From: Hydrogenophaga sp.
Lineage (GTDB): Bacteria > Pseudomonadota > Gammaproteobacteria > Burkholderiales > Burkholderiaceae_C
NCBI RefSeq assembly: GCF_025699295.1
Contig: NZ_JAILWB010000002.1
Location: 1-64,000, forward strand
Direction of reading: 5' to 3'
DNA length: 64,000 nt
Shown here: positions 1 to 8,962 of the stretch, piece by piece
How positions within the stretch are numbered: position 1 is the stretch's first letter
Layout of the letters: every line of letters begins with the position of its first letter
The notes under the pieces: model-generated
What the model was told of the DNA's origin: nothing
Database searches by the model: none
Seen by the model: the letters and a program-made list of their open reading frames with translations, nothing else
Made by a program: the position numbers and the translations under genes

Positions 1-76
1 CAACCTGTTCGGGATCGAGTCCCCCGGTCTGACCAGTTGCCTGGCGATAGCGCAACGCGTGGCGGCGCTCGTGTGA
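1..76 (+). CDS. FAD-dependent oxidoreductase, 3' end only
   Basis: Only the last 24 codons lie in the window (frame begins at base 2, stop TGA 74-76). The tail contains NLFGIESPGLTS, which resembles the C-terminus of LhgO/DAO-type FAD oxidoreductases (L-2-hydroxyglutarate oxidase-like proteins), where a similar segment contributes to the FAD site. The stop codon abuts the stop of the convergent pyrD with no spacer. The assignment rests on a short conserved tail, so the substrate is unknown. Confidence 0.6.
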   Translation, partial: NLFGIESPGLTSCLAIAQRVAALV

Positions 77-1162
77 TCAGCCCTCAGCGTGAGCCTGGAT
101 CGCGCGCGCAGATGCCCATACCAGAGAGGGCCCGTGGTAGATCAGTCCGGTATAGATCTGCACAACGTTCGCGCCAGACTGGATCTTGCTCACCGCATCG
201 TCCGCGCTGAGCACGCCACCGACACCAATGATGGGGAAACTCTTGCCCAGGCAGGCGCGCAACTGGCGGATCACCCGGTTGCTGGCCTGCAGCACAGGTG
301 CTCCTGACAGCCCTCCCGCTTCCTGGGCGTGTGGCAGACCTTCCACCGCCGTGCGGCTGAGCGTGGTGTTGGTCGCTATCACTCCCATCGCACCGGTTGC
401 CTGGCCACCGCCGTCCGCACCATAGCGCATGAGGGTGGTGGCGATGACTTCGATCTGCGTGTCGTCCAGGTCGGGCGCGATCTTCACGAAGACCGGAATG
501 CGCCGCCCGTGGCGTTGCGCCAGCAGCTCGCGGCGCTCGGCCACCGCACCCAGCAGGGCGTCCAGTGCATCGTCGCTCTGCAGGCTGCGCAGATTCTGCG
601 TGTTCGGGCTGGAGATGTTGACGGTGACGTAGTCGGCGTGCGGGTAGACACCGTCCAGACAGGTCAGGTAGTCCTCGGTGGCGCGCTCCATGGGTGTGCT
701 CGCGTTCTTGCCGATGTTCAATCCCAGGAGCATGGGACTGGCGCCGCCCTGGCTGCGAAATCGCGCGCGCTGGACGTTCGCGACGAAGGTATCCAGCCCG
801 TCGTTGTTGAAGCCCAGGCGGTTGATCAGGGCGTTCGCCTTGGGCAGCCGGAACATGCGCGGTTTCGGGTTGCCGGCTTGCGCCTTGGGTGTGACGGTGC
901 CCACCTCGACGAAACCGAAACCCATCGCGGCCAGACCGTCGATGCAGCGGGCGTTCTTGTCCAGCCCTGCTGCCAGGCCTACTCGGTTTGGAAACTGCAA
1001 GCCGGCCAGCGTGTAAGGATCGTGCACACGCGGTTCGCCATAGAGGCAGGTCAGCGGCGAATGCTGAAGCCGTGCGATGGATTTCAGGGTGAGCTCATGG
1101 GCGGCCTCGGGGTCGAGGCCGAACAGGAAGGGGCGTGTGACAGCGTAGGGGAGTAGCGACAT
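77..1162 (-). CDS. pyrD: Dihydroorotate dehydrogenase (quinone), class 2
   Basis: Oxidises dihydroorotate to orotate in pyrimidine synthesis, passing electrons through FMN to membrane quinone. It has 361 residues; class 2 enzymes usually have about 340-360. The N-terminal helix region (1-45) is the quinone and membrane contact typical of class 2. [11 protein letters not shown] at 61-71 is an FMN-contact segment. VNISSPNT at 181-188 holds the class 2 catalytic Ser (about Ser185) instead of the class 1 Cys. ATNTTLSR and the glycine-rich IGVGGV segment are the later FMN and phosphate contacts. It is divergent from rpiA, with only 37 bases between the two starts. Confidence 0.96.
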   Translation of the reverse strand: MSLLPYAVTRPFLFGLDPEAAHELTLKSIARLQHSPLTCLYGEPRVHDPYTLAGLQFPNRVGLAAGLDKNARCIDGLAAMGFGFVEVGTVTPKAQAGNPKPRMFRLPKANALINRLGFNNDGLDTFVANVQRARFRSQGGASPMLLGLNIGKNASTPMERATEDYLTCLDGVYPHADYVTVNISSPNTQNLRSLQSDDALDALLGAVAERRELLAQRHGRRIPVFVKIAPDLDDTQIEVIATTLMRYGADGGGQATGAMGVIATNTTLSRTAVEGLPHAQEAGGLSGAPVLQASNRVIRQLRACLGKSFPIIGVGGVLSADDAVSKIQSGANVVQIYTGLIYHGPSLVWASARAIQAHAEG

Positions 1163-1199
1163 TGGATAATCCAGCTTGTTGTTTTATCGATTGTCTCAA

Positions 1200-1871
1200 A
1201 TGACCCAAGACGAACTCAAAGCCCTGGTGGGCCAGGCGGCCCTGCACTACGTGACGCCAGGCGACATCGTCGGCGTGGGCACTGGCTCGACCGTGAACAA
1301 GTTCATCGAGGCGCTGGCGGGCATCAAGGACCAGATCCCGGGGGCCGTGTCAAGCTCGGAAGCCTCCACTGCGCGCCTGAAGGCGCTGGGCATTCCAGTC
1401 TTCGAGGCCAATGCCGTCGGCGAGCTGTCCGTATACATCGACGGCGCCGATGAAATCGATGCCCTGGGCCACATGATCAAGGGGGGGGGCGCGGCGCTCA
1501 CGCGCGAGAAGATCGTGGCGGCGCAGTCGCGTCGCTTTGTCTGCATTGCCGACGAATCCAAGCTGGTCAAGGTGCTGGGCGCGTTCCCATTGCCCGTGGA
1601 GGTGATTCCCATGGCCACGGCCCGGATCGCGCGCCAGTTTGCACAGATGGGCGGTCTGGCGCAGGTGCGTCAGAAAGATGGGGCACCGCTGGTGACCGAC
1701 AACGGCCAGCACATCCTGGACGTCACTGGCCTGCAGATTGCCGACCCACTGGTCTTCGAGAGTCAGGTGAACCAGTGGCCGGGTGTTGTCACGGTGGGCG
1801 TGTTCGCGCACCAGAAGGCGAGCGTCTGCCTGCTGGGCACGCCGGGCGGCTTGAAGACACTGGAGTTCTGA
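1200..1871 (+). CDS. rpiA: Ribose-5-phosphate isomerase A
   Basis: Interconverts ribose-5-phosphate and ribulose-5-phosphate in the non-oxidative pentose phosphate pathway (cytoplasm). It has 223 residues. GVGTGST (25-31) is the phosphate loop, DGADE (81-85) and [11 protein letters not shown] (94-104) are the signature active-site blocks, and Glu103 is the expected catalytic base. I chose the ATG at 1200 because MTQDELK matches the E. coli N-terminus; an in-frame TTG at 1176 would add eight non-conserved residues. A run of nine G (1491-1499) encodes the conserved triple glycine and is not a frameshift. Confidence 0.95.
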   Translation: MTQDELKALVGQAALHYVTPGDIVGVGTGSTVNKFIEALAGIKDQIPGAVSSSEASTARLKALGIPVFEANAVGELSVYIDGADEIDALGHMIKGGGAALTREKIVAAQSRRFVCIADESKLVKVLGAFPLPVEVIPMATARIARQFAQMGGLAQVRQKDGAPLVTDNGQHILDVTGLQIADPLVFESQVNQWPGVVTVGVFAHQKASVCLLGTPGGLKTLEF

Positions 1872-1912
1872 AACGCCAGTCGCGCCTGCGCGAACCCAAG
1901 GAGGCCAGGGGC

Positions 1913-2566
1913 TCAGAAGCGGATGCCGGCAGGATTCTGCGCGGGCGGCGCCACGGGCACTTCGGCCGGCGCAGGCGCGCTGGACGGAGTCGCAGCCGGC
2001 GCGCTGGCGGCTGATTCGATCCTCACAGCCACCAGTGGCGAGGCTGCCGGACGGCGGTAGCTAGATGGCAGCGCCGACTGCTTCGGGTAGCCAGCGGCAT
2101 CCAGGAACCGCGTCCATTCGGTGTCGGAGTAGCCCTTGATATGCTGGCCGCCAATGGTCAGAAAAGGCAGCGAGGTCTCGCCGCTGAGGCGCTTGAGCGC
2201 TTCACTGTCCTGCACCGTATCGACGGTCTTCTCGCTGTAGGGGATGCCGCGTGCGTTGAGCAGGTTGCGACCGCTGTTGCACGGTGCGCAGTCACGACTG
2301 GAGTACAGCGTTACCGGGAAGCGGTTGCTGACCTGCCGCAGTTCGAAGGGCAGTTGTGCACTGGCGTCAGGCGTGGCGGAGCCTGTCGTTGCGCTGCCAA
2401 CCGGGCGAGACGCGGCCGTTGTGGGTGGCGGTTGGTCGGAGAAGGTGACGCGCCCGTCCGGGCCCACGATGCGGTACACGCTCTGCGCCAGCGCGGGCAG
2501 GGCGAGCAGGCTGACCACTGCCGCCAAGGTCAGAAAGCGGGTTGCGGGGCGGGGGATGGCACTCAT
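1913..2566 (-). CDS. Exported glutaredoxin/thioredoxin-like protein with DUF4124-type N-terminus
   Basis: 217 residues. Residues 1-27 form a signal peptide ending ALA before QSVYR. YRIVGPDGRVTFSDQPP (about 31-47) is a DUF4124-type motif. A glutaredoxin-like domain follows (about 83-160) with redox motif CAPC at 93-96 and a probable cis-proline in LPFLTIGG (133-140). The C-terminal 45 residues are Ala/Pro-rich and low in complexity. I infer a periplasmic or membrane-anchored thiol-disulfide protein; its partner is unknown. The conserved core and secretion signal support the start at 2566; a longer frame upstream (to 2944) lies antisense in the next gene and is not conserved. Confidence 0.8.
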   Translation of the reverse strand: MSAIPRPATRFLTLAAVVSLLALPALAQSVYRIVGPDGRVTFSDQPPPTTAASRPVGSATTGSATPDASAQLPFELRQVSNRFPVTLYSSRDCAPCNSGRNLLNARGIPYSEKTVDTVQDSEALKRLSGETSLPFLTIGGQHIKGYSDTEWTRFLDAAGYPKQSALPSSYRRPAASPLVAVRIESAASAPAATPSSAPAPAEVPVAPPAQNPAGIRF

Positions 2567-2597
2567 GACGGTTCCTATCGGCGGGCCACGGGACAAA

Positions 2598-4679
2598 TCA
2601 AGACATGCCCTGGTGGCGCAGCAGGGCGTCGATGCTCGGTTCACGGCCGCGGAAGGCCTTGAACGACTCCATGGCTGGGCGGCTACCGCCGGCCTCCAGG
2701 ATCGCCTGACGATAGCGGCGGCCCGTGGCCACGTCCAGTGTGCTGTGGCCATTTTGCTGCGCGGCTTCCTCGAACGCGGCATAGGCATCGGCCGACAGCA
2801 CCTCGGCCCACTTGTAGCTGTAATAACCTGCGGAGTAGCCGCCCGCAAAAATGTGACTGAACGTGTGCGGCGTGCGGCTGTAGGCCGGGGGGTGCAGCAC
2901 CGCGACTTCGTCGCGCACCTGCTGCTGCAGCGCGAGGATCGCAACGCCGTTCGTGACAGGCTCCGGCTGGCTGTGCAGCAGCATGTCGAACAGCGAGAAC
3001 TCCACCTGGCGCAGTGTCTGCAGGCCGCTCTGGTAATTCTTCGCGGCCAGCATCTTGTCGAACAGCGCGCGGGGCAGGGGCTCGCCGGTGTCGACGTGGG
3101 CCGTCATGTGCCTGAGCACGTCCCACTCCCAGCAGAAGTTCTCCATGAACTGGCTGGGCAACTCCACCGCGTCCCATTCCACGCCACTGATGCCGGAGAC
3201 GTCGCGCTCGTTCACCTGCGTGAGCATGTGGTGCAGGCCGTGGCCGAACTCGTGGAAAAGGGTGATCACGTCATCGTGCGTGAGCAGGGCTGGCTTGCCG
3301 TTGACGCCTTCGGCAAAGTTGCACACCAGATGCGCCACCGGCGTTTGCAGCGTGCCCGTGTCCGGACGCAGCCAGCGTGCGCGCACGTCGTCCATCCAGG
3401 CGCCGCCGCGCTTGCCAGTACGCGCGGCCGGGTCGAGGTAGAACTGGCCCACCAGTTGCGCGCCCTGGGGTCCGCTGCGCTCGATGCGGTAAAACTCGAC
3501 GCCCGGGTGCCACACGGGCGCCTGGTCGCGGCGGATGGCCACCTCGAACAAGGTTTCGACGATCTGGAACAGGCCGGCCAGCACCTTCGGAACTGTGAAA
3601 TAGGGCTTGACTTCCTGCTCGCTGAAGGCATACCGCGCTTCCTTGAGCTTCTCTCCGACGTAGGGCCAGTCCCAGGCCTGCGGGTCGGTCAGGCCCAGGG
3701 TACTGGCGGCGAATGCGCGCAGGTCTGCCAGGTCTTTCTCGGCATGCGGCCGCGCCCTGGCCGCCAGGTCGCGCAGAAAGGCCACGACCTGCTCGGGCGA
3801 CTCGGCCATCTTGGGAACGAGCGACACGTCGGCGTAGTGGCGGTAGCCGAGCAGCCGGGCTTCTTCGTGGCGCAGGGCGAGCAGTTCGCCCATCAGGGCG
3901 GTGTTGTCGAACTTCCGGGCGTCACCGTCGGCCTGGTCGCTGGCCCGTGTGACATAGGCGCGGTAGAGTTTTTCTCGCAACGGGCTGCTGTGGGCGAACT
4001 GCATCACCGGCAGATAGCAAGGCATCTTCAGTGTGAGCTTGTGTCCGTCCCTGCCCTCGGCCTGCGCCGCGGCGGCCGTGGCCTGCAGCACATCGTCTGG
4101 CACGCCGGCCATCTCGTCGGCGGAGGCGTAAAGCGAAAACGCGTCGGTGGCATCTAGCGCGTTTTCGCTGAACTTCTGCCCCAGCTCGGCCTGCCGTTCC
4201 TGCAGCCAGGCGAAGCGGGCTTTCGCCTCTCCCTGCAGGGCGGCGCCACCCAGAACGAAGCCGCGCATGGCATTGTGGTGGGCCTGAACCTGCTCGGCGT
4301 TGAGCGTGGCCGGATCCATGGCCTTGTATTTGTCGTACAGCCGCTCATCGGCGCCGAGCCGGGTCCAGAATTCGGTGACCTTGGGCAAGGCCTCGTTGTA
4401 GGCTGCGCGCAATTCGGGCGTGTCGATCACGCTGTTGAGGTGGCTCACAGCACCCCAGGCGCGCGACAGGCGCTCGGTGGGCACGTCCAGTGCGCAAGAG
4501 ATCCGCGACCAGTCGTTCGGGAAGTCGGGTGCCGTCACTTCTTCCAGCGCTGCGCTCGCGGCGAGCAGCAGTTCGTCGACGGCCGGGCCCACGGACGCCG
4601 GGGTGATGGCGTCAAACAGCGGCAGATCGCCGAATTCGAGCAGGGGGTTGAGGACGGACGGGGCAGAGCGGTCGTTCAT
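2598..4679 (-). CDS. prlC: Oligopeptidase A (M3 zinc metallopeptidase)
   Basis: Cytoplasmic peptidase that degrades short peptides, including cleaved signal peptides. It has 693 residues against about 680 in E. coli. The zinc site is HEFGH at 476-480, with the third ligand Glu in AVELPS at about 506. The all-helical N-terminal part (1-440) and the conserved HTFSHIFAGGYSAGYYSY block near the C-terminus are typical of the thimet/OpdA family. It ends 31 bases before the start of the glutaredoxin-like gene on the same strand, so the two are probably co-transcribed. Confidence 0.95.
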   Translation of the reverse strand: MNDRSAPSVLNPLLEFGDLPLFDAITPASVGPAVDELLLAASAALEEVTAPDFPNDWSRISCALDVPTERLSRAWGAVSHLNSVIDTPELRAAYNEALPKVTEFWTRLGADERLYDKYKAMDPATLNAEQVQAHHNAMRGFVLGGAALQGEAKARFAWLQERQAELGQKFSENALDATDAFSLYASADEMAGVPDDVLQATAAAAQAEGRDGHKLTLKMPCYLPVMQFAHSSPLREKLYRAYVTRASDQADGDARKFDNTALMGELLALRHEEARLLGYRHYADVSLVPKMAESPEQVVAFLRDLAARARPHAEKDLADLRAFAASTLGLTDPQAWDWPYVGEKLKEARYAFSEQEVKPYFTVPKVLAGLFQIVETLFEVAIRRDQAPVWHPGVEFYRIERSGPQGAQLVGQFYLDPAARTGKRGGAWMDDVRARWLRPDTGTLQTPVAHLVCNFAEGVNGKPALLTHDDVITLFHEFGHGLHHMLTQVNERDVSGISGVEWDAVELPSQFMENFCWEWDVLRHMTAHVDTGEPLPRALFDKMLAAKNYQSGLQTLRQVEFSLFDMLLHSQPEPVTNGVAILALQQQVRDEVAVLHPPAYSRTPHTFSHIFAGGYSAGYYSYKWAEVLSADAYAAFEEAAQQNGHSTLDVATGRRYRQAILEAGGSRPAMESFKAFRGREPSIDALLRHQGMS

Positions 4680-4742
4680 GCGTTCTCAGATGTGGCGCTG
4701 TGGGGAGGTTTCAAGGCGGGCGATGCGCGCCGCGGGTTGCGC

Positions 4743-5219
4743 TCACTGGGACTGCGCGCTCTTCTTGACGCTCTTCTTGAGGACTTTGGCGCGCTTGACC
4801 TGGCCACCAGGTGTGAGCCGCTGGTTGCCCAGCACTCGCACCATCTTCACTTCGGGCCGTTGGCCGCCGCGCTTGCTGAACTTGAGTACCTTCACGTCCC
4901 GCGGCCCGGGCTTGCGGTCCTCGTCGACCGCTTTTTCCTTCTCGGGCATCGGGCGCCAGAGCACCAGCAGCTTGCCGATGTGCTGGATCGGCGCGGCGTC
5001 GAGCTCATCAGCCAGTGTCTGCAGCATGGCCTCGCGGGCGACGCGATCGTCGTTGAGCACCCGGATCTTGATCAGACCATGCGCCTTGAGAGCGGCGTTG
5101 GTCTCCTTCTTGACCGCGGCACTCAGACCTTCGCCGCCGACATGGACGACGGGGTCGAGATGGTGGGCCTCGGCCCGGTGGACTTTGCGCTGGGCGGGAG
5201 TGAGTGTGATCTGGGGCAT
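4743..5219 (-). CDS. yhbY: YhbY-family CRM-domain RNA-binding protein
   Basis: 158 residues. The first 95 or so form the YhbY/CRM fold (LTPAQRKVHRAEAHHLDPVV, then GLSAAVKKETNAALKAHGLIK), a small domain associated with pre-50S ribosome assembly. The C-terminal 60 residues are an extra basic, lysine-rich tail that short YhbY proteins lack, and probably add RNA affinity. It is divergent from rlmE, another 50S assembly gene, with a 38-base gap; this pairing is conserved in proteobacteria. Confidence 0.88.
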   Translation of the reverse strand: MPQITLTPAQRKVHRAEAHHLDPVVHVGGEGLSAAVKKETNAALKAHGLIKIRVLNDDRVAREAMLQTLADELDAAPIQHIGKLLVLWRPMPEKEKAVDEDRKPGPRDVKVLKFSKRGGQRPEVKMVRVLGNQRLTPGGQVKRAKVLKKSVKKSAQSQ

Positions 5220-5257
5220 GGGACAATTATCGTTTACACAGACCCCGGGCGTCCCTC

Positions 5258-5935
5258 ATGGGCATGAAAGTCAAAACCCAGAGCAAGAAGGTCAACAAGG
5301 CCTGGCTCAACCAGCACGTCAACGATCCGTACGTGCGTCTGGCGCAGAAGGACGGCTATCGCGCGCGGGCAGCCTACAAACTCAAGGAAATCGATGAACT
5401 TCTGGGCCTGGTGCAGCCCGGGCAGTGTGTGGTGGACCTGGGCTCCACTCCTGGCGCGTGGAGCCAGTACCTGCGCCGGCGCCTGAGCCCCCAGGGTGCC
5501 GCCGTGGGGGCGTTGCAGGGCACCATCGTCGCGCTGGACCAACTGCCCATGGAAGCGGTGGAAGGCGTGCACTTCATCCAGGGCGACTTCCGCGAGCCTG
5601 CAGTACTCGCCGAGCTGGAGCAGGCGCTGGTCGATCGCGGCGTGCAGCAAGTGGACGTCGTGGTCTCCGACATGGCGCCCAACCTCTCCGGCATCGGCAT
5701 GACCGATGCTGCCCGCATTACCGATCTGGTCGAACTGGCGGTGGATTTTGCCGTTCATCACCTCAGGCCTGAGGGAGCCCTGGTGGTCAAGCTGTTCCAC
5801 GGCGGTGCCTATGACCCGATGGTGGCGCTGTTCCGCCGGACCTTTCGCGTGGTCAAGCCGGTCAAACCCAAGGCGTCACGCGACAAGTCGTCGGAAACCT
5901 TTCTGGTCGGCCAGGGTCTGAAAAAGAGCGCCTGA
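5258..5935 (+). CDS. rlmE: 23S rRNA (uridine-2'-O) methyltransferase RlmE/FtsJ
   Basis: Methylates the 2'-O of U2552 in the 23S rRNA A-loop using SAM during 50S maturation. It has 225 residues. The SAM-binding glycine loop is VVDLGSTPGAWSQ (58-70). The K-D-K-E catalytic tetrad is complete: Lys41 in AAYKLKE, Asp138 in SDMAPN, Lys178 in VVKLF and Glu213 in SSETF. It stands just upstream of ftsH, as in E. coli, where the pair is heat-induced. An ATG two codons downstream (5264) is an alternative start. Confidence 0.95.
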   Translation: MGMKVKTQSKKVNKAWLNQHVNDPYVRLAQKDGYRARAAYKLKEIDELLGLVQPGQCVVDLGSTPGAWSQYLRRRLSPQGAAVGALQGTIVALDQLPMEAVEGVHFIQGDFREPAVLAELEQALVDRGVQQVDVVVSDMAPNLSGIGMTDAARITDLVELAVDFAVHHLRPEGALVVKLFHGGAYDPMVALFRRTFRVVKPVKPKASRDKSSETFLVGQGLKKSA

Positions 5936-6004
5936 GGCCGGGGCGCAGCAAAAATATCTAACCCCTTCATTGACACGGCCTCGTCATGTGTGGGAGCTCC
6001 AGGG

Positions 6005-6034
6005 CTTGAAAGTCCTAGAATGGGGAACATATGA
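6005..6034 (+). promoter_or_regulatory. Candidate heat-shock-type promoter before ftsH
   Basis: CTTGAAA at 6005-6011 is a match to the sigma-32 -35 element. About 16 bases on, CATATG (6028-6033) is a loose match to a sigma-32 -10. The same bases read as a sigma-70 pair (TTGAAA, 18 bases, TATGAG). The 133-base gap between rlmE and ftsH leaves room for a separate promoter. Known ftsH genes are heat-induced, which fits; the -10 match is weak. Confidence 0.4.
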
Positions 6035-6068
6035 GCTTGTCAGTCACTATCGTCTCCAGGAGCTGCAC

Positions 6069-7988
6069 TTGAACAACCAGTGGTTCTCGAAAATCGCCGT
6101 GTGGATGGTCATCGCCATGGTGCTTTTCACCGTCTTCAAGCAGTTCGACACGCGGACCGCCGCGGGTGCGGGCTACATCGGCTACTCCGAGTTTCTCGAC
6201 GAAGTGAAGGCCCAGCGCATCAAGAGCGCGACCATCCAGGAGGGCCAGGGTGGCACCGAGATCGTCGCCATCACCCAGGACAACACGCGCGTGCGCACCA
6301 CGGCCACCTATCTGGATCGCGGCCTGGTGGGCGATCTGATCAACAACAATGTCAAATTCGATGTGCGCCCGCGCGAAGAGAGTTCGCTGTTGATGACACT
6401 GCTTGTCAGCTGGGGTCCGATGCTGCTGCTGATCGGCGTCTGGATCTACTTCATGCGGCAGATGCAGGGTGGCGGCAAGGGCGGGGCTTTCAGCTTCGGC
6501 AAGAGCAAGGCCCGCATGCTGGACGAGAACAACAACACCGTGACCTTCGCCGACGTCGCCGGCTGCGATGAGGCCAAGGAAGAGGTGAAGGAGGTCGTGG
6601 ACTTCCTGAAAGACCCGGCCAAGTTCCAGAAACTGGGCGGGCGCATCCCGCGCGGCCTGCTGCTGGTTGGCCCTCCGGGCACCGGCAAGACGCTGCTGGC
6701 CAAAGGTATTGCGGGCGAAGCCAAGGTGCCGTTCTTCAGCATTTCCGGTTCCGATTTCGTGGAAATGTTTGTGGGTGTGGGCGCGGCACGCGTGCGCGAC
6801 ATGTTCGAGAACGCCAAGAAGAATGCCCCCTGCATCATCTTCATCGATGAAATCGATGCCGTAGGCCGCCAGCGTGGCGCGGGCCTGGGCGGCGGCAACG
6901 ACGAGCGCGAACAGACCCTGAACCAGATGCTGGTCGAGATGGACGGTTTCGAGACCAACCTGGGCGTGATCGTCGTCGCTGCCACCAACCGCCCCGACAT
7001 CCTGGACGCGGCGCTGCTGCGCCCCGGTCGCTTCGACCGCCAGGTCTATGTGACGCTGCCTGACATCCGCGGCCGCGAGCAGATCCTGAACGTGCACATG
7101 CGCAAGGTGCCCCTGGGCACGGACGTGAACGCGAGCGTGATCGCGCGCGGCACGCCCGGCATGAGCGGCGCCGACCTGGCCAACCTGTGCAACGAAGCTG
7201 CCCTGATGGCCGCGCGTCGCAATGCCCGCGTGGTCGAGATGCAGGACTTCGAGAAGGCCAAGGACAAGATCTTCATGGGCCCCGAGCGCAAGAGCATGGT
7301 CATGCCCGAGGAAGAGCGCCGCAACACGGCGTACCACGAATCGGGTCATGCACTGATCGGCAAGCTGCTGCCCAAGTGCGACCCGGTGCACAAGGTCACC
7401 ATCATTCCGCGTGGTCGGGCGCTGGGCGTGACCATGAGCCTGCCCGCGCAGGACCGCTACAGCTACGACAAGGACTACATGCTGAACCAGATCAGCATGC
7501 TGTTCGGTGGCCGCATTGCCGAGGAAGTGTTCATGAACCAGATGACCACCGGTGCGTCCAACGACTTCGAGCGCGCCACCACCCTGGCGCGCGACATGGT
7601 GATGCGCTACGGCATGACTGACGCGCTGGGCCCGATGGTCTACGCCGAGAACGAGGGCGAGGTGTTCCTTGGCCGCTCCGTGACCAAGACCACCAACATG
7701 AGCGAGTCCACCATGCAGAAGGTGGATGCCGAGGTGCGCCGCATCATCGATGCCCAGTACAAGCTGGCGCGCGACCTGATCGAGCAGAACAGCGACAAGA
7801 TGCACGCCATGGCCACGGCGCTTCTGGAATGGGAAACCATCGACGCCGACCAGATTGACGACATCATGGCCGGCAAACCCCCGCGCCCGCCCAAGGACTG
7901 GACACCGCGCAATCCCTCGGTGGGTGGGGGCGGCGGTGGTGGTGGTACCCCCGAGGTGTCCACCGACCCGGCTCCAACGGCTGCCTGA
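6069..7988 (+). CDS. ftsH: ATP-dependent zinc metalloprotease FtsH
   Basis: Membrane-anchored AAA+ protease that degrades short-lived and misfolded cytoplasmic and membrane proteins. It has 639 residues: TM1 at about 8-24, a periplasmic loop, TM2 at about 107-130, and the AAA domain with Walker A GPPGTGKT (201-208), Walker B IIFIDE (256-261) and the SRH region [18 protein letters not shown]. The zinc motif is HESGH (423-427). The tail is glycine-rich. I chose the TTG start at 6069: AGGAG at 6058-6062 lies six bases upstream and MNNQWFSK matches family N-termini. A longer in-frame start at 5970 has no such support. Confidence 0.96.
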   Translation: MNNQWFSKIAVWMVIAMVLFTVFKQFDTRTAAGAGYIGYSEFLDEVKAQRIKSATIQEGQGGTEIVAITQDNTRVRTTATYLDRGLVGDLINNNVKFDVRPREESSLLMTLLVSWGPMLLLIGVWIYFMRQMQGGGKGGAFSFGKSKARMLDENNNTVTFADVAGCDEAKEEVKEVVDFLKDPAKFQKLGGRIPRGLLLVGPPGTGKTLLAKGIAGEAKVPFFSISGSDFVEMFVGVGAARVRDMFENAKKNAPCIIFIDEIDAVGRQRGAGLGGGNDEREQTLNQMLVEMDGFETNLGVIVVAATNRPDILDAALLRPGRFDRQVYVTLPDIRGREQILNVHMRKVPLGTDVNASVIARGTPGMSGADLANLCNEAALMAARRNARVVEMQDFEKAKDKIFMGPERKSMVMPEEERRNTAYHESGHALIGKLLPKCDPVHKVTIIPRGRALGVTMSLPAQDRYSYDKDYMLNQISMLFGGRIAEEVFMNQMTTGASNDFERATTLARDMVMRYGMTDALGPMVYAENEGEVFLGRSVTKTTNMSESTMQKVDAEVRRIIDAQYKLARDLIEQNSDKMHAMATALLEWETIDADQIDDIMAGKPPRPPKDWTPRNPSVGGGGGGGGTPEVSTDPAPTAA

Positions 7989-8018
7989 CCGGCCAGCGGC
8001 ACGCGTTCATTCACACAC

Positions 8019-8046
8019 ACGGGGCTTCGGCCCCGTTGTCGTTTTC
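8019..8046 (+). terminator. Stem-loop terminator after ftsH
   Basis: Seven-base stem ACGGGGC / GCCCCGT closed by a TTCG tetraloop (8019-8036), followed by TGTCGTTTT. It lies 30 bases after the ftsH stop and before folP, so it probably attenuates read-through. The T tract is short. Confidence 0.65.
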
Positions 8047-8062
8047 CCCTCCCGGACACTCC

Positions 8063-8893
8063 ATGCGCTGGCTGACCTCCCGTTTCGACATCGATCTGTC
8101 CAGTCCCCGCGTCATGGGCATCGTCAATGTCACGCCCGATTCGTTTTCCGATGGCGGCCGTCACGCCGGCACGACGGCGGCGCTGCGGCATTGCGAACAG
8201 CTGATCGGGGAGGGGGCCCACATCCTGGACATCGGCGGCGAGTCCACCCGGCCAGGCAGCCCGGCGGTGCCGCTCATGGAGGAGCTCGCGCGCGTGATGC
8301 CTGTGCTGCACGGGGCGTTGACGCTGGGCGTGCCGGTTTCAATCGACACCTACAAGCCCGAGGTGATGCAGGCCGCGCTGGACGCGGGGGTGGACATCGT
8401 GAATGACATCTGGGCCCTTCGACGCGGCAACGCCCTGAAGGTCGTGGCCGCGCACCCGTGCTGCGGCGTGTGCCTGATGCACATGCACCGGGATCCGCAG
8501 ACCATGCAGGTGGCTCCTATGGAGGGCGATGTGCTGCCCGACGTGATGACTTTCCTGGGCGAGCGCGCGCATGCGCTGACGGAGCGGGGTGTGGCGCGCG
8601 AGCGCATCGTGCTCGATCCGGGCATCGGGTTCGGCAAGACGGTGGCGCAGAACTTCAGCCTGCTGGCCCGTCAGGCAGAGCTGGCAGCACTGGGCTTCGG
8701 TTTGCTCGCGGGCTGGTCGCGAAAATCGTCGCTGGGTGCGGTCACCGGCCGTGAGGTGCCGGCCGAGCGGGTCTCGGCCAGTGTGGCCGCAGCCGTGCTT
8801 GCGGTGGAGCGCGGTGCCCGGGTGGTGCGGGTGCACGACGTGCGCGATACCGTGGATGCGCTCAAGATCTGGCAGGCCACGCAGGGGGTCTGA
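8063..8893 (+). CDS. folP: Dihydropteroate synthase
   Basis: Condenses p-aminobenzoate with dihydropterin pyrophosphate in folate synthesis; it is the sulfonamide target. It has 276 residues. GIVNVTPDSFSDGG (19-32) and ILDIGGESTRPG (54-65) are the two signature loops that bind pterin pyrophosphate and pABA. LDPGIGFGKT and the GWSRKSSLG block follow. The ATG at 8063 is preferred over the in-frame TTG at 8036, which sits in the terminator stem. It is part of the conserved ftsH-folP-glmM order. Confidence 0.95.
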   Translation: MRWLTSRFDIDLSSPRVMGIVNVTPDSFSDGGRHAGTTAALRHCEQLIGEGAHILDIGGESTRPGSPAVPLMEELARVMPVLHGALTLGVPVSIDTYKPEVMQAALDAGVDIVNDIWALRRGNALKVVAAHPCCGVCLMHMHRDPQTMQVAPMEGDVLPDVMTFLGERAHALTERGVARERIVLDPGIGFGKTVAQNFSLLARQAELAALGFGLLAGWSRKSSLGAVTGREVPAERVSASVAAAVLAVERGARVVRVHDVRDTVDALKIWQATQGV

Positions 8894-8962
8894 AGCCGGG
8901 CTCGCGCCACGATAATGAGCGGCTGCACGAACACCCCACAACAGGACAGAGGAACAAGAGAC

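Noticed and set aside
1491..1499. Run of nine G in rpiA as a possible frameshift or phase-variation site
   Set aside because: It encodes the invariant KGGGAA motif in frame and the protein is intact. No selective reason for slippage there.
2244..4157. Open frame of about 640 codons antisense to oligopeptidase A
   Set aside because: No recognisable motif; the sense gene has an intact zinc site.
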